From NCBI RefSeq assembly GCF_030124175.1, contig NZ_JASKMT010000012.1:101380-165379 (forward strand): DNA of 64,000 bases. The letters are read 5' to 3'. The notes below the pieces were generated by a model that saw nothing but the letters and a program-made list of their open reading frames with translations, was not told the DNA's origin and made no database searches. The translations under genes were made by a program, and so were the position numbers. Positions 25,221-34,154 of the stretch are shown here, piece by piece (within the stretch, counting starts at the first letter, position 1; every line of letters starts with the position of its first letter). The stretch is from Streptomyces sp. 549 (GTDB lineage Bacteria > Actinomycetota > Actinomycetes > Streptomycetales > Streptomycetaceae).

Positions 25221-25817
25221 ATGAGTGCCGAGTCGCTGGGGACGCCGTCGCGCGTCGGCCACTGGCGCAGGTCGTTCCGCCACTGGCGCTGGCAGCGCCC
25301 GTTCTGGGCGGGACTGCTGACACTGCTGGCCGGTCTGCCGATCGTCTGGATACCGTACGCCGATCCCAGCCTGGAGGACCTGTCCTTCCGCCTGGCCACC
25401 ACGACGGGGTCGGGTTCGCTGATCATCGGGGTGCTGCTGGTGGTACTGGGCCTGACGCTCTGGTACCAGCCGCACGGGCGGGTCTTCGCCGGGGTCGCCG
25501 CGATCCTGCTCGCCCTGGTGTCCCTGGTGGTGTCCAACATCGGCGGGTACCTCGTCGGATTCCTGCTGGCCCTGGTCGGCGGCGCCATGGCCGTCTCGTG
25601 GGCGCCCGGTGACGCCTCCGCGAAGGCCCGCGACACCCGGCCGGTGGAGCCCGCCGAGCCCGCCGAGCCGGTCGGCCCGCGGCCCGTCGTGGAACCCGCA
25701 GCCGGCACCGCCCCCGCCGCCGCGGTGGACACCGCCACCGCCGTCGGCACCGACAACCGGGCCGTGTCCGCCGGGAACGAGGCCGGTCCGGCGGACGGGG
25801 GAACCCGTGCCGGATGA
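25221..25817 (+). CDS. DUF6114 membrane protein
   Basis: A 198-residue membrane protein. Three to four helices lie between about 30 and 135 (FWAGLLTLLAGLPIVWIPYA, LIIGVLLVVLGLTLWYQ, VFAGVAAILLALVSLVV, YLVGFLLALVGGAMAVSW). A 65-residue Ala/Pro/Val-rich tail follows. The start ATG 25221 lies 80 bp after the DUF6230 gene. Its stop overlaps the next gene by 11 bases, so translation is coupled. The pair probably forms a membrane platform with the secreted neighbour, but this is inference from co-occurrence. Confidence 0.83.
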   Translation: MSAESLGTPSRVGHWRRSFRHWRWQRPFWAGLLTLLAGLPIVWIPYADPSLEDLSFRLATTTGSGSLIIGVLLVVLGLTLWYQPHGRVFAGVAAILLALVSLVVSNIGGYLVGFLLALVGGAMAVSWAPGDASAKARDTRPVEPAEPAEPVGPRPVVEPAAGTAPAAAVDTATAVGTDNRAVSAGNEAGPADGGTRAG

Positions 25818-27195
25818 CAGGCCCGCCCGCACCGGTCCGCGGCATGCCGCACCGCGCAAGCCCCTGCTGACCCGGCTGCACGTGCCCACCGGCAAGGCGG
25901 TGGCGCTGGCCGCGATGCCGTCCGCGGTGCTGATGAGCATGGGGCTGATGCCCCAACTGGCCAGCGCCCGGCCCCTGCCCGACAACCCGTTCGCGGACGG
26001 CCCGTGCGTCACGGCACCCGACCGCGAGCAAGCGCCTGCCGACGGCGTTGACGGCGTTGAGGGCGCTGACGGCGCTGACGGCCGGGAGGACGCGGGGGGC
26101 AAGCAGGACGCCGGAGGCGTGGACGGCCCCGAAGCCGACGCCCCCGACTCCCCGGGCGCCTCCGGCCCGTCCGGCGTGCCGCGCCCGGGCGCCTCCGGCG
26201 GCCCGCAGACGACGCCGAGCCCCGGCCCGAAGCCGACTGCCCCGGCCGCCCCCGACGTGCCGAAGCCCGCCGCACCCGGTGCGTCCGCCCCGGCGGAGCC
26301 CGCGCCGGCTCCCAGCCCGTCCGCGACGCGCAACCCGCTGGACCCGCTGGGCATCGGCGACGCGCTCAGGGACCTGCTCACCCCTGGCGGCAAGCCGTCC
26401 CCCACCCCGACCCCCTCGGGTACCCCCGAAGCGGCCGGGACCGAGGCCCCGGACACGGGGGCCGCCCCCGGACGCCCCGACCCGTCCGCCGCCCCCGCCA
26501 CCGGTGGCGCCGCCCCGGACAAGCCGGGCCGCGGGCCGTCGGAGGGCGACGCCACCGGCAGTGCCGGGCGCGACGCCCCCGACGCCGCTGCCGAGGACCT
26601 GACGGCCGACGCCGCCGAGGACCTGCCGGCCGACGCCGCCGAGGACCTGCCGGCCGACGCTGCCGCGGAGGAGGAGAGCACACCCGAGGAGGACGCGGCG
26701 GGCAAGGAGCCCTTCCCCTGCCCGGAGTTCGACGCTGAGGCGTACCGCGACGCCGCCGCCGAGCCGACCGCCGCGCTCGTCCCGGACACACCCTGGCGGC
26801 TGGAGTCGACCCGGCTGACACTGCTGGGCCTGAAGTACCACGGCATCGTGCAGGTGACGACGTTCAACGGCGCCCAGAAGCGCGTACTGAAGTTCACCGC
26901 CGACTCGCTGGACATCAGGGACCTGCACCAGCTCGTCGACGGACCGGCCGGCAGCACCCAGCACGTGCGGGCGCGGGCCGGGAGTACCTCCACCATCCGC
27001 GGCGGCACCGTGACGATGTACACAGAGGAGCTGAAGGGCAAGCTGTTCGGGCTGATCCCGATCACCTTCAGTCCCAAGTCCCCGCCGCCGCTGGACGTGC
27101 CGGTGGCGTTCTTCACGGACGTCCGGGTCGTCCAGGCGGGCCAGTTCGGCGGCACGTTGACCGTGCCCGGCATGCGGCTGACCAACTCCGGCTGA
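25807..27195 (+). CDS. Exported Pro/Ala-rich protein, partner of DUF6230/DUF6114
   Basis: A 462-residue exported protein. GTG 25807 overlaps the DUF6114 stop. The N-terminus is Arg-rich, then a hydrophobic signal (VALAAMPSAVLMSMGLMPQLASA, about 32-54). Residues about 70-315 are low complexity (Pro, Ala, Gly, Asp), with an eight-residue repeat of the form AEDLPADA near 260-290. A folded C-terminal domain (about 330-462, from WRLESTRLTLLGLKYHG to GGTLTVPGMRLTN) resembles the beta-rich DUF6230 protein in style, including a LxGLKY...QVTTFNG block. No catalytic motif is seen. The long spacer would let the domain reach through the cell wall. Confidence 0.8.
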   Translation: MPDDRPARTGPRHAAPRKPLLTRLHVPTGKAVALAAMPSAVLMSMGLMPQLASARPLPDNPFADGPCVTAPDREQAPADGVDGVEGADGADGREDAGGKQDAGGVDGPEADAPDSPGASGPSGVPRPGASGGPQTTPSPGPKPTAPAAPDVPKPAAPGASAPAEPAPAPSPSATRNPLDPLGIGDALRDLLTPGGKPSPTPTPSGTPEAAGTEAPDTGAAPGRPDPSAAPATGGAAPDKPGRGPSEGDATGSAGRDAPDAAAEDLTADAAEDLPADAAEDLPADAAAEEESTPEEDAAGKEPFPCPEFDAEAYRDAAAEPTAALVPDTPWRLESTRLTLLGLKYHGIVQVTTFNGAQKRVLKFTADSLDIRDLHQLVDGPAGSTQHVRARAGSTSTIRGGTVTMYTEELKGKLFGLIPITFSPKSPPPLDVPVAFFTDVRVVQAGQFGGTLTVPGMRLTNSG

Positions 27196-27238
27196 CCCGC
27201 CGACCCACCGCCCCCGACGGGGGCCGACGTCCGCAGCA

Positions 27239-27280
27239 CGAGGGCCCGCCCACCGCGAGATCGCGGTGGGCGGGCCCTCG
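27239..27280. terminator. Bidirectional terminator between exported-protein gene and pyk
   Basis: A 20-bp perfect inverted repeat (27239-27258 with 27261-27280; arm CGAGGGCCCGCCCACCGCGA) lies 43 bp after one gene and 47 bp after the convergent pyk. Its symmetry suits both strands. Confidence 0.85.
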
Positions 27281-27327
27281 TTCACGTTCCGGTCGGCGTC
27301 TCCCGGGGGACGCCGACCGGCGCTGTG

Positions 27328-28752
27328 TCAGCTCTCGCTGCCCAGGTGCAGCACACGCACCATGTTGGTGGTGCCGACCACTCCGGGCGGCGAACCGGCT
27401 GTCATGATCATCGTGTCGTTCTCGCGGAAGCGGTTGAGCTTCAGCAGCTCGGCGTCGACCAGGCCGACCATGGCGTCGGTGTTCTCGGCGTGCGGCACCA
27501 CGAAGGTCTCCACACCCCAGGTCAGCGTCAGCTGGTTGCGGGTGCTGGCGTCCTCGGTGAAGGCCAGGATCGGCTGCTCCACGCGGTAGCGGGACAGGCG
27601 GCGCGCGGTGTCGCCGGACTGGGTGAAGGCCACCAGGGCCTTCGCCCCCAGGAAGTCCGCCATCTCGCAGGCGGCGCGGGCCACCGAACCGCCCTGGGTG
27701 CGGGGCTTCTTGCCCGGAACCAGCGGCTGCAGGCCCTTCGACAGCAGCTCCTTCTCGGCGGCCACCACGATCTTCGACATGGTCTTGACCGTCTCGATCG
27801 GGTACTGGCCGACGGAGGACTCGGCGGACAGCATCACCGCGTCGGCGCCGTCCAGGATGGCGTTGGCGACGTCGGACGCCTCGGCGCGGGTCGGGCGCGA
27901 GTTGGTGATCATCGACTCCATCATCTGGGTCGCCACGATCACCGGCTTGGCGTTGCGGCGGCACAGCTCGATGAGGCGCTTCTGCACCATCGGCACCAAC
28001 TCCAGCGGGTACTCCACCGCCAGGTCGCCGCGGGCCACCATCACACCGTCGAAGGAGAGGACGACCTCCTCCATGTTCTCGACCGCCTGCGGCTTCTCCA
28101 CCTTGGCGATGACCGGCACCCGGATGCCGACCTCGTCCATCACCTGGTGCACGTCCCGCACGTCGGCGGCGTTGCGCACGAAGGACAGGGCGACCATGTC
28201 GCAGCCCATGTGCAGCGCGAACTTGAGGTCGTCGACGTCCTTCTCGGACAGCGCCGGCACGTTGACGGCCGCGCCGGGCAGGTTGATGCCCTTGTGGTCG
28301 GAGATCACTCCGCCCTCGATGACGATGGTCCGCACCTGCGGGCCCTCGACCTCGACCACCTGGAGCGCGACGTTGCCGTCGTTGATCAGGATCGGGTCGC
28401 CCTTGGAGACGTCACCGGCCAGGCCCTTGTAGGTGGTGCCGCAGATGGTCCGGTCACCGGGGACGTCCTCGGTGGTGATGACGAACTCCTCGCCGCGGAC
28501 CAGCTCGACCGGCCCCTCGGCGAAGGTGGCGAGGCGGATCTTCGGGCCCTGGAGGTCGGCGAGCACGCCCACCGCCCGCCCGGTCTCCTCGGCGGCTTTA
28601 CGGAGGCGGTCGTACCGCTCCTGGTGCTCCGGCTGGCTGCCGTGGCTCATGTTGAAGCGGGCCACGTTCATACCGGCCTCGATCAGCGTCTTCAGCTGAT
28701 CGTAGGAGTCGACGGCGGGGCCCAGGGTGCAGACGATTTTGGAACGGCGCAT
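27328..28752 (-). CDS. pyk: Pyruvate kinase
   Basis: A 474-residue pyruvate kinase, making pyruvate and ATP from phosphoenolpyruvate and ADP. MRRSKIVCTLGPA at ATG 28752 is the standard start; longer frames are shadows. Visible features are NMSHGS (K+/substrate region, about 33), IAKVEKPQAVENM (catalytic Lys, about 213), MVARGDLAVE (metal-binding, about 240) and LSAESSVGQYP (about 308), with a C-terminal regulatory domain of normal length. A TAGGAT element 8 bp before the ATG could be a -10 for a very short leader or a weak Shine-Dalgarno. It follows ackA by 62 bp on the same strand. Confidence 0.97.
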   Translation of the reverse strand: MRRSKIVCTLGPAVDSYDQLKTLIEAGMNVARFNMSHGSQPEHQERYDRLRKAAEETGRAVGVLADLQGPKIRLATFAEGPVELVRGEEFVITTEDVPGDRTICGTTYKGLAGDVSKGDPILINDGNVALQVVEVEGPQVRTIVIEGGVISDHKGINLPGAAVNVPALSEKDVDDLKFALHMGCDMVALSFVRNAADVRDVHQVMDEVGIRVPVIAKVEKPQAVENMEEVVLSFDGVMVARGDLAVEYPLELVPMVQKRLIELCRRNAKPVIVATQMMESMITNSRPTRAEASDVANAILDGADAVMLSAESSVGQYPIETVKTMSKIVVAAEKELLSKGLQPLVPGKKPRTQGGSVARAACEMADFLGAKALVAFTQSGDTARRLSRYRVEQPILAFTEDASTRNQLTLTWGVETFVVPHAENTDAMVGLVDAELLKLNRFRENDTMIMTAGSPPGVVGTTNMVRVLHLGSES

Positions 28753-28814
28753 GGGTGCGATCCTATCGTTTTGTTTAGACGCGAAACGTATCGGGGGGTG
28801 ACGCAGCTCACCGA

Positions 28815-30014
28815 TCAGCGGCTGACCAGGCTGTACGCCTGCGCGGCGATCTCCAGCTCCTCGTCCGTCGGCACCACGGCGACGGCGACCCGAGCGTACT
28901 CCGGGGAGATCAGCCGGGGCGTGTCCCCGCGCACCGTGTTGAGCTGCGTGTCCAACGCGAGGCCCAGCTCCTCCAGACCCTCCACGGCGGCCTGCCGCAC
29001 CGGCGCCGAGTTCTCCCCGACGCCCGCGGTGAAGGCCACCGCGTCGACCCGGCCAAGGACCGCGCTGTACGCCCCGATGTACTTCTTCAGCCGGTGCACG
29101 TAGACGTCGAAGGCGAGCGTGGCCCGCTCGTCGCCCTCCTCCCTCCGGCGGACGATCTCCCGCATGTCGTTGTCGCCGCACAGCCCCAGCAGCCCGCTGC
29201 GCTTGTTCAGCAGTGTGTCGATGTCGTCCACCGACATGCCCGCGACACGCGACAGGTGGAACACGACCGCCGGATCGACATCGCCCGAGCGGGTACCCAT
29301 CACCAGGCCCTCCAAGGGCGTGAGCCCCATCGAGGTGTCCACGCACCGGCCGCCGCGCACCGCCGACGCCGAGGCGCCGTTGCCCAGGTGCAGCACGATG
29401 ATGTTGGTGTCCGCGGGGTCGCGGTCCAGCAGCTCGGCCGTGCGGCGCGAGACGTAGGCGTGCGAGGTGCCGTGGAAGCCGTAGCGCCGTACGCGGTGCG
29501 CGTCGGCCGTCTCCACGTCGATGGCGTACCGGGCGGCGTGCTCGGGCATCGTGGTGTGGAACGCCGTGTCGAACACCGCGACCTGCGGCAGGTCCGGGTT
29601 CAGCGACCGGGCCGTGCGGATGCCGGTCAGGTTGGCCGGGTTGTGCAGGGGCGCGACGGGCACCAGCCGCTCGATCTCCGCCAGCACCTCCTCGTCCACC
29701 ACAGTCGGCGCGCTGAACCGCTGCCCGCCGTGCACCACCCGGTGGCCCACCGCCGCCAGCTCCGGCGAGTCCAGGCCCATGCCGTCGGCGGCGAGCTCCT
29801 CCTCGACGGCCCGCAGCGCCGCCTCGTGGTCGGCGATCGGCTGCTGACGCTCCCGCCGCTCGCCCCCGGTGGGGGAGTGCACCAGCCGGGCGCCGGCCTC
29901 GCCGATCCGCTCGACCAGCCCCATCGCCAGACGGGTCGGGCCTGCCATGTCCAGCAGCTGGTACTTCACCGACGACGAGCCGGAGTTGAGCACGAGCACT
30001 CGTGTGGCAGGCAT
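28815..30014 (-). CDS. ackA: Acetate kinase
   Basis: A 399-residue acetate kinase (acetyl phosphate plus ADP to acetate plus ATP). Signatures are VLVLNSGSSSVKYQLL at the N-terminus, RYGFHGTSHAYVSRR (about 165) with the catalytic His/Arg surroundings, and IIVLHLGNGASASAV (about 192). ATG 30014 is 2 bp after the pta stop, so the two genes are co-transcribed and coupled, as usual. Normal length, nothing odd. Confidence 0.97.
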   Translation of the reverse strand: MPATRVLVLNSGSSSVKYQLLDMAGPTRLAMGLVERIGEAGARLVHSPTGGERRERQQPIADHEAALRAVEEELAADGMGLDSPELAAVGHRVVHGGQRFSAPTVVDEEVLAEIERLVPVAPLHNPANLTGIRTARSLNPDLPQVAVFDTAFHTTMPEHAARYAIDVETADAHRVRRYGFHGTSHAYVSRRTAELLDRDPADTNIIVLHLGNGASASAVRGGRCVDTSMGLTPLEGLVMGTRSGDVDPAVVFHLSRVAGMSVDDIDTLLNKRSGLLGLCGDNDMREIVRRREEGDERATLAFDVYVHRLKKYIGAYSAVLGRVDAVAFTAGVGENSAPVRQAAVEGLEELGLALDTQLNTVRGDTPRLISPEYARVAVAVVPTDEELEIAAQAYSLVSR

Positions 30015-30016
30015 GC

Positions 30017-32131
30017 TCAGACGCCCCTTTCCTGGGCCTGGATGGCGGTGATCGCCACCGTGGTGACGATGTCGGGGACCAGCGCGCCGCGCGACAGGTC
30101 GTTGACCGGCTTGCGCAGCCCCTGGAGTACCGGGCCGACCGCGACCGCCCCGGCCGAGCGCTGCACCGCCTTGTACGTGTTGTTGCCGGTGTTGAGGTCG
30201 GGGAAGATCAGCACCGTCGCCTGCCCGGCCACCTCCGAGCCGGGCAGCTTGGTCGCCGCCACCGACGGCTCCACCGCCGCGTCGTACTGGATCGGCCCCT
30301 CCACCAGCAGGTCGGGACGCTGCTCGCGGACGAGTTCGGTGGCGCGCCGCACCTTGTCCACGTCCGCGCCCGAACCGGAGGTGCCGGTCGAGTAGGACAG
30401 CATGGCGATGCGGGGCTCGACGCCGAACTGGGCCGCGGTCGCGGCCGACTGGATGGCGATGTCCGCCAACTGCTCCGCGTCCGGGTCCGGGTTGACCGCG
30501 CAGTCGCCGTAGACCAGCACCTTGTCCGCGAGGCACATGAAGAACACCGACGAGACGATCGACGCGTCAGGCTTGGTCTTGATGATCTCGAAGGCCGGCC
30601 GGATGGTGGCCGCCGTGGAGTGCGCGGCGCCCGACACCATGCCGTCGGCCAGGCCCTCCTGCACCATCAGCGTGCCGAAGTACGACACCTCCGCCACTGT
30701 GTCGTAGGCCAGCTCGTAGGTGACGCCCCGGTGCCCGCGCAGCTTTGCGTACAGCTCGGCGAACCGTTCCCGCAGCGGGGACTCGGCCGGGTCCACCACA
30801 CGCGCGGTGGCCGAGGTGCCGTCGGGGATCTCGTGCGGACCCAGCAGGTTCAGCTGCACGCCCAGGTCGGCGGCACGCTTGCGCACCGCCGCGTCCGGTC
30901 CCAGCAGCGTCAGGTCGCAGATGTTGCGGCGCAGCAGCACGTCCGCCGCGCGCAGCACCCGCTCGTCGGTGCCCTCCGGCAGCACCACGTGCCGGCGGGA
31001 GGTCCGCGACCGCTCGATCAGCTCGTGCTCGAACATCATCGGCGTGACCCGGCCGCTGCGCGCGACCGACAGGCGCTCGGAGAGCCGCCCGGTGTCCACG
31101 TGCGACTCGAACAGCCCCAGGGCGATCTCCGCCTTGCGCGGGTTCGCCGCGTTCAGCTTGCCCTGGAGCGTGACCAACTCGCCCGCGGTGGGGAAGGAGC
31201 CGCCGGGCACGGCCAGCACCGGCGTGCCGGGCGCCAGCCGGGCCGCGAGCTGAAGCGTCTCCGGGCCGGGGCGCTCGCCCAGCGTCAGCAGCACACCGGC
31301 GATCGGGGGCGCGCCCGCCGAGTGGGACGCGAGCGCGCCGACGATCAGGTCGGCCCGGTCCCCGGGCGTCACCACCAGGCAGCCGTCGGTCAGCGCCGGC
31401 AGGAACGTCGGCAGCATCGCGCCGCCGAAGACGAAGTCCCGGCAGTCCCTCGCCAGGCCCGCCGGGTCGCCGAGCAGCACCTCGGCGCCCAGCTCGTCGA
31501 CGATCTGCTGCACGGTCGGCGCGGACAGCGCCGGCTCCTCGGGCAGCACGTACACCGGCTCCGGCAGGTGCCCGCCGAGCGCGCGGGCCGCCTCCGCGGT
31601 GTGGCTGTCACGCACCCGGTTGGCGATCGTCGCGATCACCTCGCAGCCCAGCGAGGTGAAGGCGTGGTGGGCGTTGCGCACCTCGGCGACCACCGACTCC
31701 GCGCTCTGGTCCAGGCCCGCCACCACCGGCAGCACCACCGCGCCCAGTTCGTTGGCGAGGCGCGCGTTCAGCGCCAGCTCCGCCGGCAGCCCGGTGTCCG
31801 CGTAGTCCGTGCCGAGCACCAGGACGGCCTCGTAGTCGCGGGAGACCTCGTGGAAGCGGTCCACCAGCTGCGACACCAGCTCGTCGGTGCCCTTCTCCGC
31901 CTGGAGCACCGCCGCCTCGTCGTACCCCATGCCGACCATCGTGCCCGGGGGCTGGCTGAGCCGGTAGCGGCTGCGGAGCAGGTCCAGCAGCGGATCGGCG
32001 CCGTCATGGGCGAGCGGCCGGAACACGGCGACCCGGTCGATGCGCCGCGTCAGCAGCTCCATGACCCCCAGCTCCACCACCTGCCTGCCGTCGCCTCGGC
32101 CGATGCCGGTTACGTACACGCTGCGCGTCAC
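30017..32131 (-). CDS. pta: Phosphate acetyltransferase, long form
   Basis: A 704-residue Pta converting acetyl-CoA and phosphate to acetyl phosphate. GTG 32131 (VTRSVYVTGIGRGDGRQ) follows GGAGAG and opens a P-loop-type N-terminal domain (about 1-210). A DRTGG regulatory domain follows (about 220-340) and the catalytic PTA_PTB domain fills about 375-700 (RRHVVLPEGTDERVLRA, SYSTGTSGSGADVDKV, VEGPIQYDAAV). This is the long, allosterically regulated form, as in E. coli. The gene is divergent from pfkA across 242 bp and runs into ackA. Confidence 0.96.
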   Translation of the reverse strand: MTRSVYVTGIGRGDGRQVVELGVMELLTRRIDRVAVFRPLAHDGADPLLDLLRSRYRLSQPPGTMVGMGYDEAAVLQAEKGTDELVSQLVDRFHEVSRDYEAVLVLGTDYADTGLPAELALNARLANELGAVVLPVVAGLDQSAESVVAEVRNAHHAFTSLGCEVIATIANRVRDSHTAEAARALGGHLPEPVYVLPEEPALSAPTVQQIVDELGAEVLLGDPAGLARDCRDFVFGGAMLPTFLPALTDGCLVVTPGDRADLIVGALASHSAGAPPIAGVLLTLGERPGPETLQLAARLAPGTPVLAVPGGSFPTAGELVTLQGKLNAANPRKAEIALGLFESHVDTGRLSERLSVARSGRVTPMMFEHELIERSRTSRRHVVLPEGTDERVLRAADVLLRRNICDLTLLGPDAAVRKRAADLGVQLNLLGPHEIPDGTSATARVVDPAESPLRERFAELYAKLRGHRGVTYELAYDTVAEVSYFGTLMVQEGLADGMVSGAAHSTAATIRPAFEIIKTKPDASIVSSVFFMCLADKVLVYGDCAVNPDPDAEQLADIAIQSAATAAQFGVEPRIAMLSYSTGTSGSGADVDKVRRATELVREQRPDLLVEGPIQYDAAVEPSVAATKLPGSEVAGQATVLIFPDLNTGNNTYKAVQRSAGAVAVGPVLQGLRKPVNDLSRGALVPDIVTTVAITAIQAQERGV

Positions 32132-32237
32132 GGCGTGCTCTCTCCTTCGTGTCCCGCGCTCGCAGGGCAGGTCCATCTGCCCCGTGACCGCAGGGCGGAT
32201 CGGTATCACGGAAACCCGAACGGGCCTGGCTTTACTC

Positions 32238-32266
32238 TTGACAGTACCTGTGGAACTGGATATGCG
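32238..32266 (+). promoter_or_regulatory. Likely vegetative promoter of pfkA
   Basis: TTGACA (32238-32243), 17 bp, then TATGCG (32261-32266) is near the SigA/HrdB consensus. A start near 32273 would give a leader of about 100 nt before pfkA. Confidence 0.6.
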
Positions 32267-32373
32267 GCGGTCGGGGCGGCAGCATGTGGACGAGCTGTAC
32301 GGGCCGCGTTCAGGACGTGAAACAATCCCCCCGGCCTCAGTCGGACCGTCCCCGATCAGGAGTAGCGATCAGC

Positions 32374-33399
32374 ATGCGCATCGGAGTTCTCACCGCCGGC
32401 GGCGACTGCCCCGGCCTGAACGCCGTCATCCGGTCAGTGGTGCACCGGGCCGTGGTCGACCGCGGTGACCAGGTCATCGGATTCGAGGACGGTTTCAAGG
32501 GCCTGCTCGACGGCCGCTACCGCGAACTGGACCTGAACTCCGTCAGCGGCATCCTCTCCCGCGGTGGCACGATCCTCGGCTCGGCCCGCCTGGAGCGGGA
32601 CCGCCTGCGCGAGGCGTGCGACAACAGCGAGGAGCTGATGGGCCGCCTCGGCATCGACGCGCTCATCCCGATCGGCGGTGAGGGCACGCTGACCGCGGCC
32701 ACCATGCTCTCCCAGGCCGGTCTGCCCGTGGTCGGTGTGCCGAAGACCATCGACAACGACATCTCCGCCACCGACCGCACCTTCGGGTTCGACACCGCCG
32801 TGGGTGTCGCCACCGAGGCCATGGACCGGCTGAAGACCACGGCCGAGTCCCACCAGCGCATCATGGTCGTCGAGGTCATGGGCCGGCACGCCGGCTGGAT
32901 CGCGCTGGAGGCCGGCATGGCCGGCGGCGCGCACGGCATCTGCCTGCCGGAGCGCCCCTTCCAGATCGACGACCTGTGCAAGATGATCGAGGAGCGGTTC
33001 TCCCGCGCCAAGAAGTTCGCGGTGGTCTGCGTCGCGGAGGGCGCCCGGCCCGCCGAGGGGTCCATGCCCTACGAGAAGGGCGTCATCGACCAGTACGGCC
33101 ACGAGCGGTTCACCGGCATCGGCAACCGGCTCGCGGTCGAGCTGGAGCGCCGGGTCGGCAAGGAGGCCCGTCCGGTCATCCTCGGCCACGTCCAGCGCGG
33201 CGGCACCCCCACCGCCTACGACCGGGTGCTGGCCACCCGCTTCGGCTGGCACGCTGTGGAGGCCGCCCACCGGGGCGACTTCGGCAAGATGACCGCGCTG
33301 CGCGGCACCGACATCGTGATGGCCGACCTGGCCGACGCCACCCGCGAGCTGAAGACCGTGCCGCAGTACCGCATGGACGAGACCGAAGCCGTCTTCTGA
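32374..33399 (+). CDS. pfkA: 6-phosphofructokinase, ATP-type
   Basis: A 341-residue phosphofructokinase. MRIGVLTAGGDCPGLNAVIR at ATG 32374 is the standard start. The site GGEGTLTAA (about 103) has Gly where pyrophosphate-dependent enzymes carry Asp, which points to ATP as donor, although KTIDND keeps the Lys of the mixed group III family. The substrate motifs VEVMGRHAGWIA (about 168) and GHVQRGGTPTAYDR (about 272) are intact. It lies divergent from pta-ackA, placing glycolytic entry and acetate overflow together. It recalls SCO5426. Confidence 0.96.
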   Translation: MRIGVLTAGGDCPGLNAVIRSVVHRAVVDRGDQVIGFEDGFKGLLDGRYRELDLNSVSGILSRGGTILGSARLERDRLREACDNSEELMGRLGIDALIPIGGEGTLTAATMLSQAGLPVVGVPKTIDNDISATDRTFGFDTAVGVATEAMDRLKTTAESHQRIMVVEVMGRHAGWIALEAGMAGGAHGICLPERPFQIDDLCKMIEERFSRAKKFAVVCVAEGARPAEGSMPYEKGVIDQYGHERFTGIGNRLAVELERRVGKEARPVILGHVQRGGTPTAYDRVLATRFGWHAVEAAHRGDFGKMTALRGTDIVMADLADATRELKTVPQYRMDETEAVF

Positions 33400-33446
33400 T
33401 CCCGCCCGGCCCGGGCACCCCCACCACCGCGTGACCGGGACGGCCG

Positions 33447-34154
33447 TCAGGACGTGTTGCGGCGGCCCCAGTGGTAGAAGTGCTCGGGCCGCCCCTGCCC
33501 GCCGTAGCGCGGGGCCCGCTCCACCAGGCCCTGCTCGGCCAGGTGCTCCAGGTAGCGGCGGGCGGTGACCCGGGAGGCGCCGATCAGCTCGCCCACCCGG
33601 CTCGCGGACAGCCCGTCGGGCGCCGCCTGCCGCAGGTGGTCGACGACCGCCTCCAGCGTCTCGTTGCTCATGCCCTTCGGCAGCGGCCCGCCGACGCTTC
33701 CGCGCAGCGCCGCGAACGCCCGGTCCACGTCCTGCTGCGCGGTCGACTCGCCGTGGAAGACGAGCTGCCGCCGGTAGTCGGCGTACCGCTCCAGCTTGTC
33801 GCGGAACGCCGCGAACGTGAACGGCTTCAGCAGGTACTGCACCACGCCGTGCGCCACCACCGACCGCACGACGTCCACGTCACGGGCCGAGGTGACGGCG
33901 ATGACGTCGGTGAGGTCGCCGCGGGCCCGCAGGCCCCGGCACACGTCCAGGCCCGTCATGTCCGGCAGGTAGAAGTCCAGCAGGATCAGGTCCACCGACT
34001 GCCGGTCCAGGAACTCCGGGACCTGCCCGCCGCGGTGCACCACCCCCGCCACGGTGAAGCCCGGCACCCGGGCCACGAACTGGGCGTGGGCGTCCGCGAT
34101 CCGCGGATCGTCCTCGACGACCAGCGTCCGGATCTCCGGTGTGTGCGGCATCAT
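33447..34154 (-). CDS. CitB/DcuR-type response regulator
   Basis: A 235-residue two-component response regulator. The receiver (about 8-130) has the acidic pair VVEDDPRI, phosphoacceptor Asp in LILLDFYLPDMTGLDV (about 60), Thr/Ser in VTSARD and Lys in YLLKPFTF. The C-terminal DNA-binding domain is winged-helix (LSASRVGELIGASRVTARRYLEHL, about 185-210). The ATG overlaps the sensor kinase stop (ATGA). Genes of this family control uptake of citrate or C4-dicarboxylates, which suits the transporter two genes upstream. Confidence 0.93.
   Translation of the reverse strand: MMPHTPEIRTLVVEDDPRIADAHAQFVARVPGFTVAGVVHRGGQVPEFLDRQSVDLILLDFYLPDMTGLDVCRGLRARGDLTDVIAVTSARDVDVVRSVVAHGVVQYLLKPFTFAAFRDKLERYADYRRQLVFHGESTAQQDVDRAFAALRGSVGGPLPKGMSNETLEAVVDHLRQAAPDGLSASRVGELIGASRVTARRYLEHLAEQGLVERAPRYGGQGRPEHFYHWGRRNTS

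Noticed and set aside
24888..27239. 783-residue minus-strand frame opposite the secreted trio
   Set aside because: Ser/Ala/Pro-rich shadow of the Pro/Ala-rich gene, without signal or domain.
28753..28790. Leaderless pyk promoter
   Set aside because: TAGGAT is suitably placed, but no good -35 lies at the right distance and AGGA could act as a Shine-Dalgarno, so it is not listed as a separate feature.
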